Shown here piece after piece: positions 35,908 through 44,916 of a stretch of DNA of 64,000 nucleotides. This DNA comes from Rheinheimera oceanensis. Lineage in GTDB: Bacteria > Pseudomonadota > Gammaproteobacteria > Enterobacterales > Alteromonadaceae. How positions within the stretch are numbered: the first letter of the stretch is position 1; the number at the start of each line of letters is the position of its first letter. The stretch covers positions 1 to 64,000 of the forward strand of contig NZ_JAGPNM010000011.1 in the NCBI RefSeq assembly GCF_018831085.1, in the 5' to 3' direction. Both the position numbers and the translations under genes were made by a program. Under the pieces are notes generated by a model. It did no database searches. It saw nothing but the letters and a program-made list of their open reading frames with translations, and was not told the DNA's origin.

Positions 35908-35936
35908 CGGGCTTTCATGGTGAAAGCCCGTCTTTT
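35908..35936 (+). terminator. Terminator of the symporter operon
   Basis: CGGGCTTTCA and TGAAAGCCCG form a perfect 10-bp stem with a 3-base loop, followed by TCTTTTT. Confidence 0.85.
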
Positions 35937-35950
35937 TCAGGGACAACACT

Positions 35951-36469
35951 ATGTTATGGGAACTGATTGCAACGGTATTCGCAGGGCTTGGCGCTGCAGG
36001 TATTGCACTGTTACTGCGTAAATTAAGTAAGAATCGGGCTCCGCGCTGGCTAATACCCGTATTTGCCGGAACGGCAATGTTAGGATTTCAGATCCAAAGT
36101 GAGTACACCTGGTATCAACATACCGCCAGCCGTTTACCAACTGGGGTGGTAGTGATAAAAAAGATAGAGCAACAAACCGCGTGGCGGCCATGGAGTTATC
36201 TGTATCCGCAAACGTTGCGCTTTATAGCTGCAGACGTAGCAAATGCTTCAGCAAATAATATTAACCCGCAGGTAAAACTGGTTGATTTGTATTTTTTTGA
36301 ACGGCGGGCCCAGGCCCGGCGTGTCCCCCAGGTGGTGCATTGCCTTCAACACGCCCAGGCCGACTTCAGCACTCAGTTGCAGGTCCCCGAAGGTAGCACA
36401 GCTGTAGATGCTGGCTGGAAAAAACTCAGTAGTGACGATCCGCTGATTAGCGCGCTTTGCCGCAGCTGA
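35951..36469 (+). CDS. Conserved hypothetical membrane protein beside the acetate module
   Basis: A 172-residue protein I do not recognise. Two N-terminal hydrophobic segments (about 3-22 and 34-50) are followed by a soluble part of about 120 residues with two cysteines (VVHCLQH and ALCRS). It lies between the symporter terminator and the DUF294 gene, on the same strand with a 41-bp gap. Nothing in it points to a function; membrane anchoring with a periplasmic domain is likely. Confidence 0.65.
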   Translation: MLWELIATVFAGLGAAGIALLLRKLSKNRAPRWLIPVFAGTAMLGFQIQSEYTWYQHTASRLPTGVVVIKKIEQQTAWRPWSYLYPQTLRFIAADVANASANNINPQVKLVDLYFFERRAQARRVPQVVHCLQHAQADFSTQLQVPEGSTAVDAGWKKLSSDDPLISALCRS

Positions 36470-36510
36470 GGATATTATTAATACCTTGATTCGGTCTAAC
36501 CGGAGAAAAA

Positions 36511-38337
36511 ATGGAAGTTGCTGACGTTACAAAATTTCTTGCCGACACTACGCCATTCGATCAACTCGATGCCGCAGCACTTAGTCAGTTGGCTGCCCAT
36601 ATCAACGTTTACTATTATCAGGCGCAAGACAGTGTAAAAATTAACACCGACCGCTTGCTGATAGTACGTACCGGCATTTTTACGTTGTATAGCGATCAGC
36701 AACAGTTACTGACTAAACTGCAAAGCGGCGACTTTTACGGCTACCAGCAGTTGCTCACTGGCCTGACCGATAACGACACCCTGATATGTGAAGAAGATGG
36801 CCTGGTGTATTGGCTGGCGGCAGAGGCTTTCCACCAATGCCGCTATCAATACAAAAATATCGATATTTTCTTTCAGCGCCTGTTTAGCCGACGACTGCAC
36901 CAGTACCGGGAACAACAGCAGGTATCGCGCTTTACTTTAAAAATCAGTGATGTTGTGCAACAGCGTAAAATTGCCATCCGGCCGGAACAAACCGCACAGG
37001 AAGCGGCAAAGCTGATGTCCGACAGCCGGGTATCCTCGTTATTGGTGGAAGAAAATAATAAACTAGTCGGCATTCTGACCGATCGCGATTTGCGCAGCAG
37101 AGTGTTAGCTCACGCCTTACCCGCCAGTACCCAGGTAAGCCAGATCATGACACGCCAGCCGCAAAGCATCGACCGCCACGCTTATTTGTATGAAGCCGTA
37201 CAACAGATGAGCCAGTACAATATTCATCATTTACCGGTAACTGATCAAGGCGTTTGCTGTGGCATGCTGACAGCCACAGATATTATCCGCAGCCAGCAGG
37301 ATCACCCGGTATATCTGATTGGCGAAATACACCGCCAGCAATCCAGCGATGGTTTAGAGCGTTGCAGCCAGCAAATAGCAGCTCTGGCCATTACACTTAG
37401 CAAGCAGCAAGTGCCAGCTTATGAAGCTGGCCATATTATTACCACTATTACCGATGCCCTTACCCAACGGCTGATTTATCTGGCACAGCAAAAACTGGGC
37501 GAGCCACCCTGTGTATTCAGTTGGCTGGCGTTTGGCTCTCAGGCACGGATGGATCAAAGCCTGAATGCCGATCAGGACAATGCACTGTTGCTGGAGAAAG
37601 AACCCGTTGGTGCGGTGGGTGAATACTTCAGTGCGCTGGCTGAATTTGTTTGCCAGGGTTTAGCACAATGTGGCATCACGCTGTGTCCCGGTAATATTAT
37701 GGCCACCAACCCGGAATTGCGATTAAGTTTAAAGGGCTGGTCTGGCCGCTTTGCCCGCTGGATTGCCACCCCAACGCCGGACGCACTGCTCAAAGCCAGT
37801 ATTTTCTTTGACCTGCGGGTTATTGATGGCAGCAAAGGCCTGTTTAATGCCCTACAGGAAGATATTCTGCAACGTACAACCGAAGCACCATTGTTTTTAT
37901 ATCATCTGGCACAAACCGCCTTGCAGCGCACTGCCCCGCTGGGTTTGTTTAAGAATTTTATTCTGGAACAGGACGGTAAGCATAAAAAAGGCCTGGATTT
38001 AAAAAAACGGGGTATTAGCCTGATCACCGATCTGGTAAGAGTGTATGCTCTCTATGCGGGTATTCACGAAGTGAATACCCGCAGCCGCCTGCAGCAACTT
38101 GCGGCACAAGGTATTATTGATAGTAAAGACGGCCAGAACTTAAATGATGCTTTTGATTTGTTGGCACAACTGCGCTGGGAAAAACATCAGCATGACCTGC
38201 AAAACAGCCACGATGTTACTAACCTGCTAAACCCGGCGGAAGTTTCCGGCCTGGCCAGACACCAGCTAAAAGATAGTTTTGCCGTAATAAATGAGGCACA
38301 AAGCCGGGTAAAACAGCGTTTTTGCCGGGAGCTATAA
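36511..38337 (+). CDS. cNMP-binding/CBS/DUF294 nucleotidyltransferase-like protein
   Basis: A 608-residue cytoplasmic protein. A cyclic-nucleotide-binding-like domain spans about 5-130 and two CBS domains about 150-265. A DUF294 nucleotidyltransferase domain has the GS motif at 342-343 and the DxD at 354-356 (AFGSQARMDQSLNADQDN), and a DUF294 C-terminal domain follows. The family resembles GlnD-type transferases and is often found beside acs/actP and a DnaQ-like exonuclease, as here. A regulatory nucleotidyl transfer is plausible, but the target is unknown. The exonuclease gene follows after one base. Confidence 0.85.
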   Translation: MEVADVTKFLADTTPFDQLDAAALSQLAAHINVYYYQAQDSVKINTDRLLIVRTGIFTLYSDQQQLLTKLQSGDFYGYQQLLTGLTDNDTLICEEDGLVYWLAAEAFHQCRYQYKNIDIFFQRLFSRRLHQYREQQQVSRFTLKISDVVQQRKIAIRPEQTAQEAAKLMSDSRVSSLLVEENNKLVGILTDRDLRSRVLAHALPASTQVSQIMTRQPQSIDRHAYLYEAVQQMSQYNIHHLPVTDQGVCCGMLTATDIIRSQQDHPVYLIGEIHRQQSSDGLERCSQQIAALAITLSKQQVPAYEAGHIITTITDALTQRLIYLAQQKLGEPPCVFSWLAFGSQARMDQSLNADQDNALLLEKEPVGAVGEYFSALAEFVCQGLAQCGITLCPGNIMATNPELRLSLKGWSGRFARWIATPTPDALLKASIFFDLRVIDGSKGLFNALQEDILQRTTEAPLFLYHLAQTALQRTAPLGLFKNFILEQDGKHKKGLDLKKRGISLITDLVRVYALYAGIHEVNTRSRLQQLAAQGIIDSKDGQNLNDAFDLLAQLRWEKHQHDLQNSHDVTNLLNPAEVSGLARHQLKDSFAVINEAQSRVKQRFCREL

Positions 38338-38338
38338 A

Positions 38339-39001
38339 GTGTTAGGCTGGTTACTGCGTAAAAACACTGTATTAAGTGAAGTAGTAAAACGTTTTATCAA
38401 CACGCCTTTTCCTGCATCTTCAACGCCGGTAAACCAGGCTAATTTTCTGGCATTGGATCTTGAACTTACCGGGCTTAATCCGCGCAAAGATCATATTGTC
38501 AGTATTGGTTGGGTGCCCGTCAGGGGGCAGGAAATTATACTGGCTGAAGCCAAGCATTATCTGATTAACAGCCCGGTGAGTGTCGGCCAGAGTGCGGTAT
38601 ATCATGGCCTGCACGACCATCAGTTAAAAAATGCCCATGATCTGGCAGACATACTTACGGAGCTGTTGGCGCAATATGCCGGTTACATATTTGTTGCCCA
38701 CAACAGCGCTCTGGACGAGCAATGTCTGCGCTTTGCCTGCCAGCGCTGTTTTGGCAAGGCGCCGCGCTTTCGTTTTGTTGACACCATGCAAATGGAATGG
38801 CAACGCCTGCTACGCCAGGGTAAAGTGGTAAAACATAATGCTCTTAAATTACCCAGTTGCCTTAAGCGGCATGGCCTGCCTGATATGGCGAATCACCATG
38901 CTTTGGAAGATGCCTACAGCAGCGCCTTATTGCTGCTCAGCCAGTTAAAACTGGGTGGTAAAACGATGACACTAAGCGACTTATATTTACTGTCGCGTTA
39001 A
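38339..39001 (+). CDS. DnaQ-like 3'-5' exonuclease (DEDDh)
   Basis: A 220-residue RNase T/DnaQ-fold exonuclease. The catalytic set is visible: Asp and Glu in ALDLELTGL, Asp in AHNSALDEQCL, and His and Asp in NHHALEDAYSS. It starts with GTG one base after the DUF294 stop, with GGGAG eight bases before, so the two are co-translated. It is not the polymerase III epsilon subunit; this subgroup travels with DUF294 proteins and acetate genes. Substrate unknown. Confidence 0.85.
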   Translation: MLGWLLRKNTVLSEVVKRFINTPFPASSTPVNQANFLALDLELTGLNPRKDHIVSIGWVPVRGQEIILAEAKHYLINSPVSVGQSAVYHGLHDHQLKNAHDLADILTELLAQYAGYIFVAHNSALDEQCLRFACQRCFGKAPRFRFVDTMQMEWQRLLRQGKVVKHNALKLPSCLKRHGLPDMANHHALEDAYSSALLLLSQLKLGGKTMTLSDLYLLSR

Positions 39002-39022
39002 ACCATTCGTACCGATAACCTG

Positions 39023-39847
39023 CTAATAAGTACAACCGGAGTACTGCTGCAACGTAGCTGATGCTATTTGCCTTAACTGAGCTTGCAGTGGCTCCGCTAA
39101 TGCTATCTGTGGTATGTAAGGTAACTCGTCTGCTGATTCGCCACTAATGACCTCATAAAACACCAGTGCTGTTAGCAAAGTTCCGGCCAGTGATGCATGA
39201 TTGCCGTCACTGTGAAAAGATGTTTGCGGTAGCATGGCTATCGCGTTATCCCAGGCAGGCCCGATAGGGGCAACACAACTCGCCTCCCTGGCTGCAATTC
39301 CCAAATGCAGTAAATACACCCGCATTCCCTCTTCAGCATTACCGCGTCGCGGATGCTCCGGAAACATAATAGGAGTAGCGGCTATTTGTTTAGTAAGAGC
39401 AACCCAGTATTCTGACGCTGCTGTAGAATAAGAGTACTGACCGGTGGTTGAGTATTTCTGTGCTTGCCATATTATATGGCTCCAGTTCCGGGATTGCAGC
39501 GCAGCCAATGTAACACCATCGCTTAACCGCTCATCAAGATACCCCCATCCCGGTGCCAAAGTGGCAACAGTGGTTTTACCGGTGCCTTGTTCCAGTAAAG
39601 CACTTAGTACTGATGCCAGATTATTTGAACTGACATGACTATTACCAACAAGCAGTACCTGGTATTGGTCTGCATAGCGGTTATCCGGTATCGGTAACAT
39701 TGTGTCTACCGGTGGTGGTGAGATAACAACAGGTGGTGGCGTAACTACCCCACCTTGATCGTTTGTCGTATTGCCACCGCTACCGCAAGCCGTAAGTAAA
39801 GAAAAAAGTAAACCAATGCTTATACTGTTTAAAAAAAGAGCGCGCAT
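39023..39847 (-). CDS. Lipoprotein with SGNH-hydrolase-like motifs
   Basis: A 274-residue predicted lipoprotein. The ATG at 39847 gives MRALFLNSISIGLLFSLLTAC, a signal peptide with lipobox LLTAC. A Pro-rich linker (TPPPVVISPPP) follows. The body has VLLVGNSHVSSNN, like the catalytic-serine block I of SGNH hydrolases, and HSDGNHASLAG, like the Asp-x-x-His block V. This suggests a cell-surface esterase or acetyl-hydrolase. The gene is alone, with a long gap upstream. The assignment is from motifs only. Confidence 0.6.
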   Translation of the reverse strand: MRALFLNSISIGLLFSLLTACGSGGNTTNDQGGVVTPPPVVISPPPVDTMLPIPDNRYADQYQVLLVGNSHVSSNNLASVLSALLEQGTGKTTVATLAPGWGYLDERLSDGVTLAALQSRNWSHIIWQAQKYSTTGQYSYSTAASEYWVALTKQIAATPIMFPEHPRRGNAEEGMRVYLLHLGIAAREASCVAPIGPAWDNAIAMLPQTSFHSDGNHASLAGTLLTALVFYEVISGESADELPYIPQIALAEPLQAQLRQIASATLQQYSGCTY

Positions 39848-39953
39848 AACCGTACCTTGTAAAAAGTTAAGCATTCTTTCTAAACTAACATCACCAACAA
39901 TACAAGCACACAATATTTACCTTTAAACATACAAAGAGAAATAACGTAACAAT

Positions 39954-40268
39954 TTAAATACGATTAAGTTGTATGGAGTTTATCGCAGTCACTTTGCCGC
40001 CTCTAAGTGTTAGCGACACCAGATATTCGCCGCCAATATCGGCTTTTAGCCGGTAAGACCAGGTTTCAACCGTAGTGCCTTTTACCGGCTCACCAATATC
40101 TACCCCTAATGTCTCAACATCTTTTGTCACCGGCTCGCCTGCCAGCGACAGCACTTCGATACGTGTCATGCCGCAGCTTAATAATTTACCATCACTTAAC
40201 CTGAAACCGCAGGCGCTGGCTTGTGCGGCAAAGAGCAAAACAACAATAGCTGCATAAAACAATTTCAT
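39954..40268 (-). CDS. DUF2845-like exported protein
   Basis: A 104-residue exported protein with a clear signal peptide (MKLFYAAIVVLLFAAQASAC). The mature part starts CGFRLSDGKLLSCGMTRIEV, with two cysteines that could form a disulphide, and looks like the DUF2845/SmpA-BamE-like small fold. The LSAGEPV-like turn (SLAGEPVTKD) is typical. Function unknown. Confidence 0.6.
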   Translation of the reverse strand: MKLFYAAIVVLLFAAQASACGFRLSDGKLLSCGMTRIEVLSLAGEPVTKDVETLGVDIGEPVKGTTVETWSYRLKADIGGEYLVSLTLRGGKVTAINSIQLNRI

Positions 40269-40346
40269 CGTAACGTCCTGATAACATAAGTTGTGCTCAG
40301 TATAGTGACAAATCCGCGCCGGACACCAGACCTGGCGCTGATAATT

Positions 40347-40862
40347 TTATGCCTGCAATAACTTTTTTTGCATATAAACCGCATTCTGGCCGGTATAGCT
40401 TGCCAGTGCCTGTACAGCGGTAACCCCGGTAAATGTAACCGTTTCAAAGCCCTGCTTTTGCCAGTATGGTACAGAGCCCTGCACCGCAACCAGCGCCAGA
40501 GTGTTAAACCCCAAATCAGCTGCGTACTGCTCAGCGTGCGCCAACAGCTGTGGTGCCAGGCGCATTCCTCTGCCGTTAAAACTTACGGCCATATCGTGCA
40601 GATACAACAGTTCAGCATCAGCGTAGCAACCAAAGTCACTACCAAGCGGCGCTATCTGATTATTACGCGACGGATAGCTGAATAAATATGCCAGCACCTC
40701 ACCTGTATTATTTTCTGCCAGCCAGCAGCTTTGCGGTTGTGATGCCAAACGTTTGCGGATAAGACCCGCATCTTCAAACAGCTCAGCGGCGTAACAGCTA
40801 TCCTGTATCGCCACTATGGCGTCAAGATCTGCCTCATTAATTAAACGGATATGTATCGACAT
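40347..40862 (-). CDS. GNAT-family N-acetyltransferase
   Basis: A 171-residue single GNAT domain. The acetyl-CoA pyrophosphate-binding turn is visible as GRGMRLAPQLL, and PYWQKQGFE is the usual C-terminal GNAT strand-turn. It lies between a DUF2845 gene and a hexapeptide acetyltransferase gene on the same strand. The substrate cannot be told. Confidence 0.75.
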   Translation of the reverse strand: MSIHIRLINEADLDAIVAIQDSCYAAELFEDAGLIRKRLASQPQSCWLAENNTGEVLAYLFSYPSRNNQIAPLGSDFGCYADAELLYLHDMAVSFNGRGMRLAPQLLAHAEQYAADLGFNTLALVAVQGSVPYWQKQGFETVTFTGVTAVQALASYTGQNAVYMQKKLLQA

Positions 40863-40910
40863 AACTTCTACTGCTTACTTATTAAATACTACTTAACTAC
40901 TCACGGTAGC

Positions 40911-41474
40911 TTACTCGCCAGATACCGCTTTAATAACCCGGCACGGGTTACCACCTGCGACTACCCCCGCAGGCACATCTTTGGTAATCACACTACCGGC
41001 TGCCACCACACTGCCCTTACCAATCGTTACGCCGGGCAACAGTACTGCCCCGCCGCCAATCCAGACATCATCTTCTATTGTTACCGGCAACGCCTGCTCT
41101 ATCAGAGTGCTCCGCTGTGCGGCATTTAGCGGGTGGTTTACGGTATAAATTTGTACTGCAGGGCCAAAAAACACATTATTACCAATGTTTACCGGCGCGA
41201 CATCCAACACTACGCAGTTAAAGTTGAAAAACACCTTAGCGCCGGTTTTAATGTTATAGCCATAATCGCAGTAAAACGGCGGCTCAGCATAAAAATGTTT
41301 GCCGCTATTGGGCAGCCACTGCTTTAGCAGTTGTTTACGCAGTGCTGCATCATCCGGCGTGCTGTGGTTAAACTGATGCTGTAACTTACGCGCCGCCAAA
41401 CGCTCAGCGCTGAGTTCTTTATCCAGCGGGTTGTACCAGTCTCCGGATAGCATTTTGTGTTTTTCTGTCAACAT
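40911..41474 (-). CDS. Maltose/galactoside O-acetyltransferase-like (hexapeptide repeat)
   Basis: A 187-residue left-handed beta-helix acetyltransferase of the Maa/LacA/NodL group. It has an N-terminal Mac domain (MLSGDWYNPLDKELSAER). Hexapeptide repeats include IGNNVFFGPAVQIYTVNHP with the catalytic His, then VWIGGGAVLLPGVTIGKG and VIAAGSVITKDVP-like turns. It acetylates sugars with acetyl-CoA. Its role here is unclear; it stands alone, 97 bp downstream of the efp terminator region. Confidence 0.85.
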   Translation of the reverse strand: MLTEKHKMLSGDWYNPLDKELSAERLAARKLQHQFNHSTPDDAALRKQLLKQWLPNSGKHFYAEPPFYCDYGYNIKTGAKVFFNFNCVVLDVAPVNIGNNVFFGPAVQIYTVNHPLNAAQRSTLIEQALPVTIEDDVWIGGGAVLLPGVTIGKGSVVAAGSVITKDVPAGVVAGGNPCRVIKAVSGE

Positions 41475-41528
41475 AAAAGTAAGCCATTAATAAATAACAT
41501 AATTTAGCTATAACTCCTCAGATATGAA

Positions 41529-41550
41529 AAAAGGCGCCGAAGCGCCTTTT
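41529..41550 (-). terminator. Terminator of efp
   Basis: AAAAGGCGC and GCGCCTTTT form a 9-bp stem with a 4-base loop. On the minus strand it is followed by more T residues. It lies 20 bp past the efp stop codon. Confidence 0.8.
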
Positions 41551-41570
41551 CTACTTTCAACCTGCCAGTA

Positions 41571-42128
41571 TTACTTAGCGCGGCTGCGGTATTCGTCGGT
41601 ACGGGTATCAATTTCGATTTTGTCGCCTTCTTCCACGAATGCCGGTACCATCAGCTCAAAACCGGTTTCAATTTTCGCCGGTTTCATTACTTTACCAGAG
41701 GTATCGCCACGGGCTGCAGGTTCAGTATAAGTTACTGTGCGCACTACAACTGTTGGCAGGTCAACAGAAATTGGCCGTTCACCGTAAAACACTACTGAAC
41801 ACTCCATACCATCTACCAGGTATTTCAGTGCTTCGGTCATGTTTTCTGCTTCAACTTCAAACTGGTTGTATTCCTGATCCATAAATACATACATAGGATC
41901 AGCAAAGTAAGAATAGGTTACTTCTTTGGTTTCCAGCAGAACCTGTTCAAATTTGTCATCGGCACGGTATACCGTTTCCATGCCCTGACCATTTAACAGG
42001 TTTTTCATTTTCATTTTTACAACGGCGGCGTTGCGGCCTGATTTGTTAAACTCGGCCTTTAAAATTACCATCGCTTCAGTGCCAACCATAATCACCTGGC
42101 CAGCACGCAGTTCTTGAGCTGTCTTCAT
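41571..42128 (-). CDS. efp: Elongation factor P, arginine-modified type
   Basis: Relieves ribosome stalling at polyproline. It is 185 residues from the second ATG (42128), giving MKTAQELRAGQV as in Pseudomonas EF-P. The modified tip residue is Arg32 (KSGRN), not the lysine of E. coli, which means rhamnosylation by EarP; earP lies directly upstream. The ending IEIDTRTDEYRSRAK is typical. All three domains are present. Confidence 0.96.
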   Translation of the reverse strand: MKTAQELRAGQVIMVGTEAMVILKAEFNKSGRNAAVVKMKMKNLLNGQGMETVYRADDKFEQVLLETKEVTYSYFADPMYVFMDQEYNQFEVEAENMTEALKYLVDGMECSVVFYGERPISVDLPTVVVRTVTYTEPAARGDTSGKVMKPAKIETGFELMVPAFVEEGDKIEIDTRTDEYRSRAK

Positions 42129-42149
42129 CATGACTGAAATATCTTCTCG

Positions 42150-43319
42150 TTAGGAAAAATTGCGTCGCATTATAAATTTTTTTTCAACAAAGTGCACGAG
42201 ATTGCTGGCAAGATCTCCGTTTGCCATTAACGCTGCGCGCCACATGGGGTTATATTCAACAATTTGTGGCAACATTGCACTAAATTTTTGCCAGCTATGC
42301 TCAAGCTGGCTGTCAGTGTTCCAGGCCAGCCAGAATTGCTGCAAGTTATCAGCAACTTCTTCAGGCATCTGCGCACAATAACGCTGCATAAAAGCATTAA
42401 GCTTGTCCAGATGCGTCTGCTCTGCCTGGCGGTATATTTGCCAGATAAACGGCTTCGCTGCCCAGTGCGCCCGGATAACAGAATCCTCACCGCGAACAAA
42501 GTTAATATCACAGGCCAAGAGCAATTTGTCGTAATCGTTTTGTGGCATAAAAGGCAATACCTTTAATGTCAGGGTATTTATTACCTGCTCGCCATGCTGC
42601 TTTAACTGCGGGTAATATTGCATTAGCTGATTGGCAAGCGCTCCCTCAGGCACCAGACACAAGGTATTAATATCTGGTTGTTGCCAGCAGGCCAGTAAAC
42701 TTTGAATTTGCGGATGATCATAGGCAAACAGTGAAATTTTTTGCTGATAGTGTCCGTGGTTATCAACCCCCAGTTGCTGCCAGAACTGCTGTTGTGCTGC
42801 AGCATCGGCCAAAAACTGTGCACCGAGTTGCTGCAAATTAGCCTCTTGCAGCAAACCACCGGTGCCAGCAGTAAAACCGGGAAAAAAGAAATATTTATCC
42901 AGCGCTAAATGTGGTTGCGGTGAAGGCAGCGCATGACAACCTTCTACCCAGGCTTCTGCCGATAAATATTCCAGATTAAGCCACAGCGGCTTTTCATCTT
43001 GCTGCGCCATCAACTGCTGATAGGGCATTGGCACATTACACGCCAACGCCTCTATTACAACGCTGGCGGCACCACTTGCCTGCCAGTCGGTAGTGGCAGA
43101 CCACAGCCTGATAGTAACACCGGCAATATTCTGCTGAGCCTGGCTAACATCTACCTGAGGGCAAATTTTATTAAAGCTGGCTAAATCATCTACCCATAAC
43201 CGCACAGCAATGCCATGCTCAGCAGCAAGCTGCCGGCTTAGGCGCCAGCAAATACCGATATCACCAAAATTATCTATAACAGCGCAGAAAATATCCCAGC
43301 GGCGGGCAGTGGCAGGCAT
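42150..43319 (-). CDS. earP: EF-P arginine rhamnosyltransferase EarP
   Basis: A GT-B glycosyltransferase that moves rhamnose from dTDP-rhamnose to Arg32 of EF-P. It is 389 residues from the ATG at 43319 (MPATARRWDIFCAVIDNFGD). The NFGDIGICWRLSRQL segment is the EarP signature, including the catalytic Asp region. A C-terminal RGEDSVIRAHWAAKPFIW stretch is the nucleotide-sugar site. It sits 21 bp upstream of efp, the usual pairing. Confidence 0.94.
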   Translation of the reverse strand: MPATARRWDIFCAVIDNFGDIGICWRLSRQLAAEHGIAVRLWVDDLASFNKICPQVDVSQAQQNIAGVTIRLWSATTDWQASGAASVVIEALACNVPMPYQQLMAQQDEKPLWLNLEYLSAEAWVEGCHALPSPQPHLALDKYFFFPGFTAGTGGLLQEANLQQLGAQFLADAAAQQQFWQQLGVDNHGHYQQKISLFAYDHPQIQSLLACWQQPDINTLCLVPEGALANQLMQYYPQLKQHGEQVINTLTLKVLPFMPQNDYDKLLLACDINFVRGEDSVIRAHWAAKPFIWQIYRQAEQTHLDKLNAFMQRYCAQMPEEVADNLQQFWLAWNTDSQLEHSWQKFSAMLPQIVEYNPMWRAALMANGDLASNLVHFVEKKFIMRRNFS

Positions 43320-43330
43320 CAAATATGTCG

Positions 43331-43705
43331 TCAGCTAAAAAACAAGGCGGATATTATACCTTTAAGTACACGCAGGCCAAGGTATGTTGTTGCCAGCAGT
43401 AGCACGGTTACCAACACTGCCAGCAAGTAATAAGCCAGCCGTTGCAGGCGTATTTTAACCTTATATAACCAGGTAGCATTGTTATCTATCGTGGGCAATT
43501 CAGGGTAAAACACCACTGCCCACAGCCAGAGTAGTAAACTGCTAACAGCGCAAAGTACCGCTGTAAGTTGCCAGCGCTGAGCGAACTCGGGTGTTGCACT
43601 AAACAACAACCAGCCAAATGCGGTTACCGCCAAGACAAACAACACAACAAACACCGCTCTTGCCGGATACATACGCCGCGCCCAGCGCTGATAAAATGCC
43701 AACAT
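43331..43705 (-). CDS. Hypothetical inner membrane protein
   Basis: A 124-residue protein with about three or four hydrophobic segments (about 17-36, 47-66, 88-120). I do not recognise the family. Its start overlaps the end of the next upstream gene by one base, so the two are co-translated, and earP follows after 11 bp. Nothing indicates a function. Confidence 0.65.
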   Translation of the reverse strand: MLAFYQRWARRMYPARAVFVVLFVLAVTAFGWLLFSATPEFAQRWQLTAVLCAVSSLLLWLWAVVFYPELPTIDNNATWLYKVKIRLQRLAYYLLAVLVTVLLLATTYLGLRVLKGIISALFFS

Positions 43706-44232
43706 CAGCCAAGCTCCAATGCAGTCAGGCTGGCAGGATACAACGCCATTATGCCGCTTTGCCCCTGCATATCGCCAATTAACCAGATTTGCTCAAACGG
43801 ATGGAACTTTGGCATATGCAGCTGTTTGTAATGCTGCAAAATATCGCGTCTTGTCCACAACGGGTTAGCATTGCGGATCACCAGCCAGACCCGTTCAGTG
43901 TGGTAGTTTTTTTCTGCTTTGTTGCTGATCAGGCGATTCAGGGCGGTTAGTAACCTATGTTGCGCCGGTGTACGTAATAATGCCATGAGTTCTTTGTGGG
44001 TGTTAGTGCTAAGCTCACGCCCCAGAATATGCATGGCTTCTGCTTCGCTGCCATAAAGGTGGGCAATTTCTAAATCCAGCTTTTGCTGGTCATAGTAACA
44101 GGATACATCGGGCCGGGCAGGTTCGTTATGCCAGATATGGCGCATAGCAATGCCAAAGCGCTGCTCATACAACCGCATAAACAGTCTGGCCGCTTCATGC
44201 TCCAGTTTTATCTTTTCTTCACTGCCATTCAT
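43705..44232 (-). CDS. Hypothetical soluble protein
   Basis: A 175-residue protein of unknown family. It has no signal peptide or membrane segment. The N-terminal half is helical, with IWHNEPARPDVSCYYDQQKLDLEIAHL and a conserved-looking HILGRELSTN stretch; the C-terminal half contains VWLVIRNANPLWTRRDI and LIGDMQGQSGIMAL. Its stop overlaps the next gene's start. Its pairing with the small membrane protein is the only clue. Confidence 0.65.
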   Translation of the reverse strand: MNGSEEKIKLEHEAARLFMRLYEQRFGIAMRHIWHNEPARPDVSCYYDQQKLDLEIAHLYGSEAEAMHILGRELSTNTHKELMALLRTPAQHRLLTALNRLISNKAEKNYHTERVWLVIRNANPLWTRRDILQHYKQLHMPKFHPFEQIWLIGDMQGQSGIMALYPASLTALELG

Positions 44233-44257
44233 CTGTACAAAACCCGGACTATCAAAC

Positions 44258-44884
44258 TCAATATGGCGCCGGCGTAAAATAGTAATGCCAGATTTCTATC
44301 ATTACCGGTACCACTGATAACAGCAAAATAATAGCCATACAAATATTAAATATACGCTGCAACAAAGGCTTTGTTAGCACCGCTCTGAGCGCGGCACCAA
44401 ATAGCAGCCAGGCCCCGACACAAGGAAATGCAACCAGCAAAAAAGCACCGGTAATGACACTTACTTCCAGCCAATATACACCGCCTACAGAAGTAAAGGC
44501 GGCGACAGCACCACTGGCCATTACCCAGGCTTTGCCGTTAACCCATTGAAATAATGCTGCCTGTATAAAGCTAAATGGCTTACTTTTACCTTTCTCTATT
44601 GCTTTGGGTTCGGCGCTGGCAATATGCCAGGCCAGCCAGATAAGATAAACAACCCCTACTACTTTAATCAGTTGATGCAGGTGCGGATAACGCTCAAATA
44701 CCACACCAAAGCCCAACCCCACCAGCAACACCATCAGCGGAAAGCCCAGACATATTCCTAACCAGTGCGGCACACTGGCTTTAATGCCATAGTTTACGCC
44801 AGATGACATAATCATCACGTTATTAGGGCCAGGTGTAATAGTGGTAGAAAAGGCAAAAAACAGCACCGCTAAAAATAGCTCCAT
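44258..44884 (-). CDS. LysE/RhtB-family amino acid exporter
   Basis: A 208-residue inner membrane transporter with about five or six membrane segments. The family start motif TTITPGPNNVMIMSSGVNYG is intact, with IGICLGFPLMVLLVG after it. It probably exports an amino acid or derivative. The start is uncertain: ATGs at 44887 and 44884 are adjacent, and GGA six bases before the second favours it; a GTG at 44902 is also in frame. Confidence 0.85.
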   Translation of the reverse strand: MELFLAVLFFAFSTTITPGPNNVMIMSSGVNYGIKASVPHWLGICLGFPLMVLLVGLGFGVVFERYPHLHQLIKVVGVVYLIWLAWHIASAEPKAIEKGKSKPFSFIQAALFQWVNGKAWVMASGAVAAFTSVGGVYWLEVSVITGAFLLVAFPCVGAWLLFGAALRAVLTKPLLQRIFNICMAIILLLSVVPVMIEIWHYYFTPAPY

Positions 44885-44916
44885 CATATGTCCGGGGTTC
44901 ACGCAGAATGAGATAC

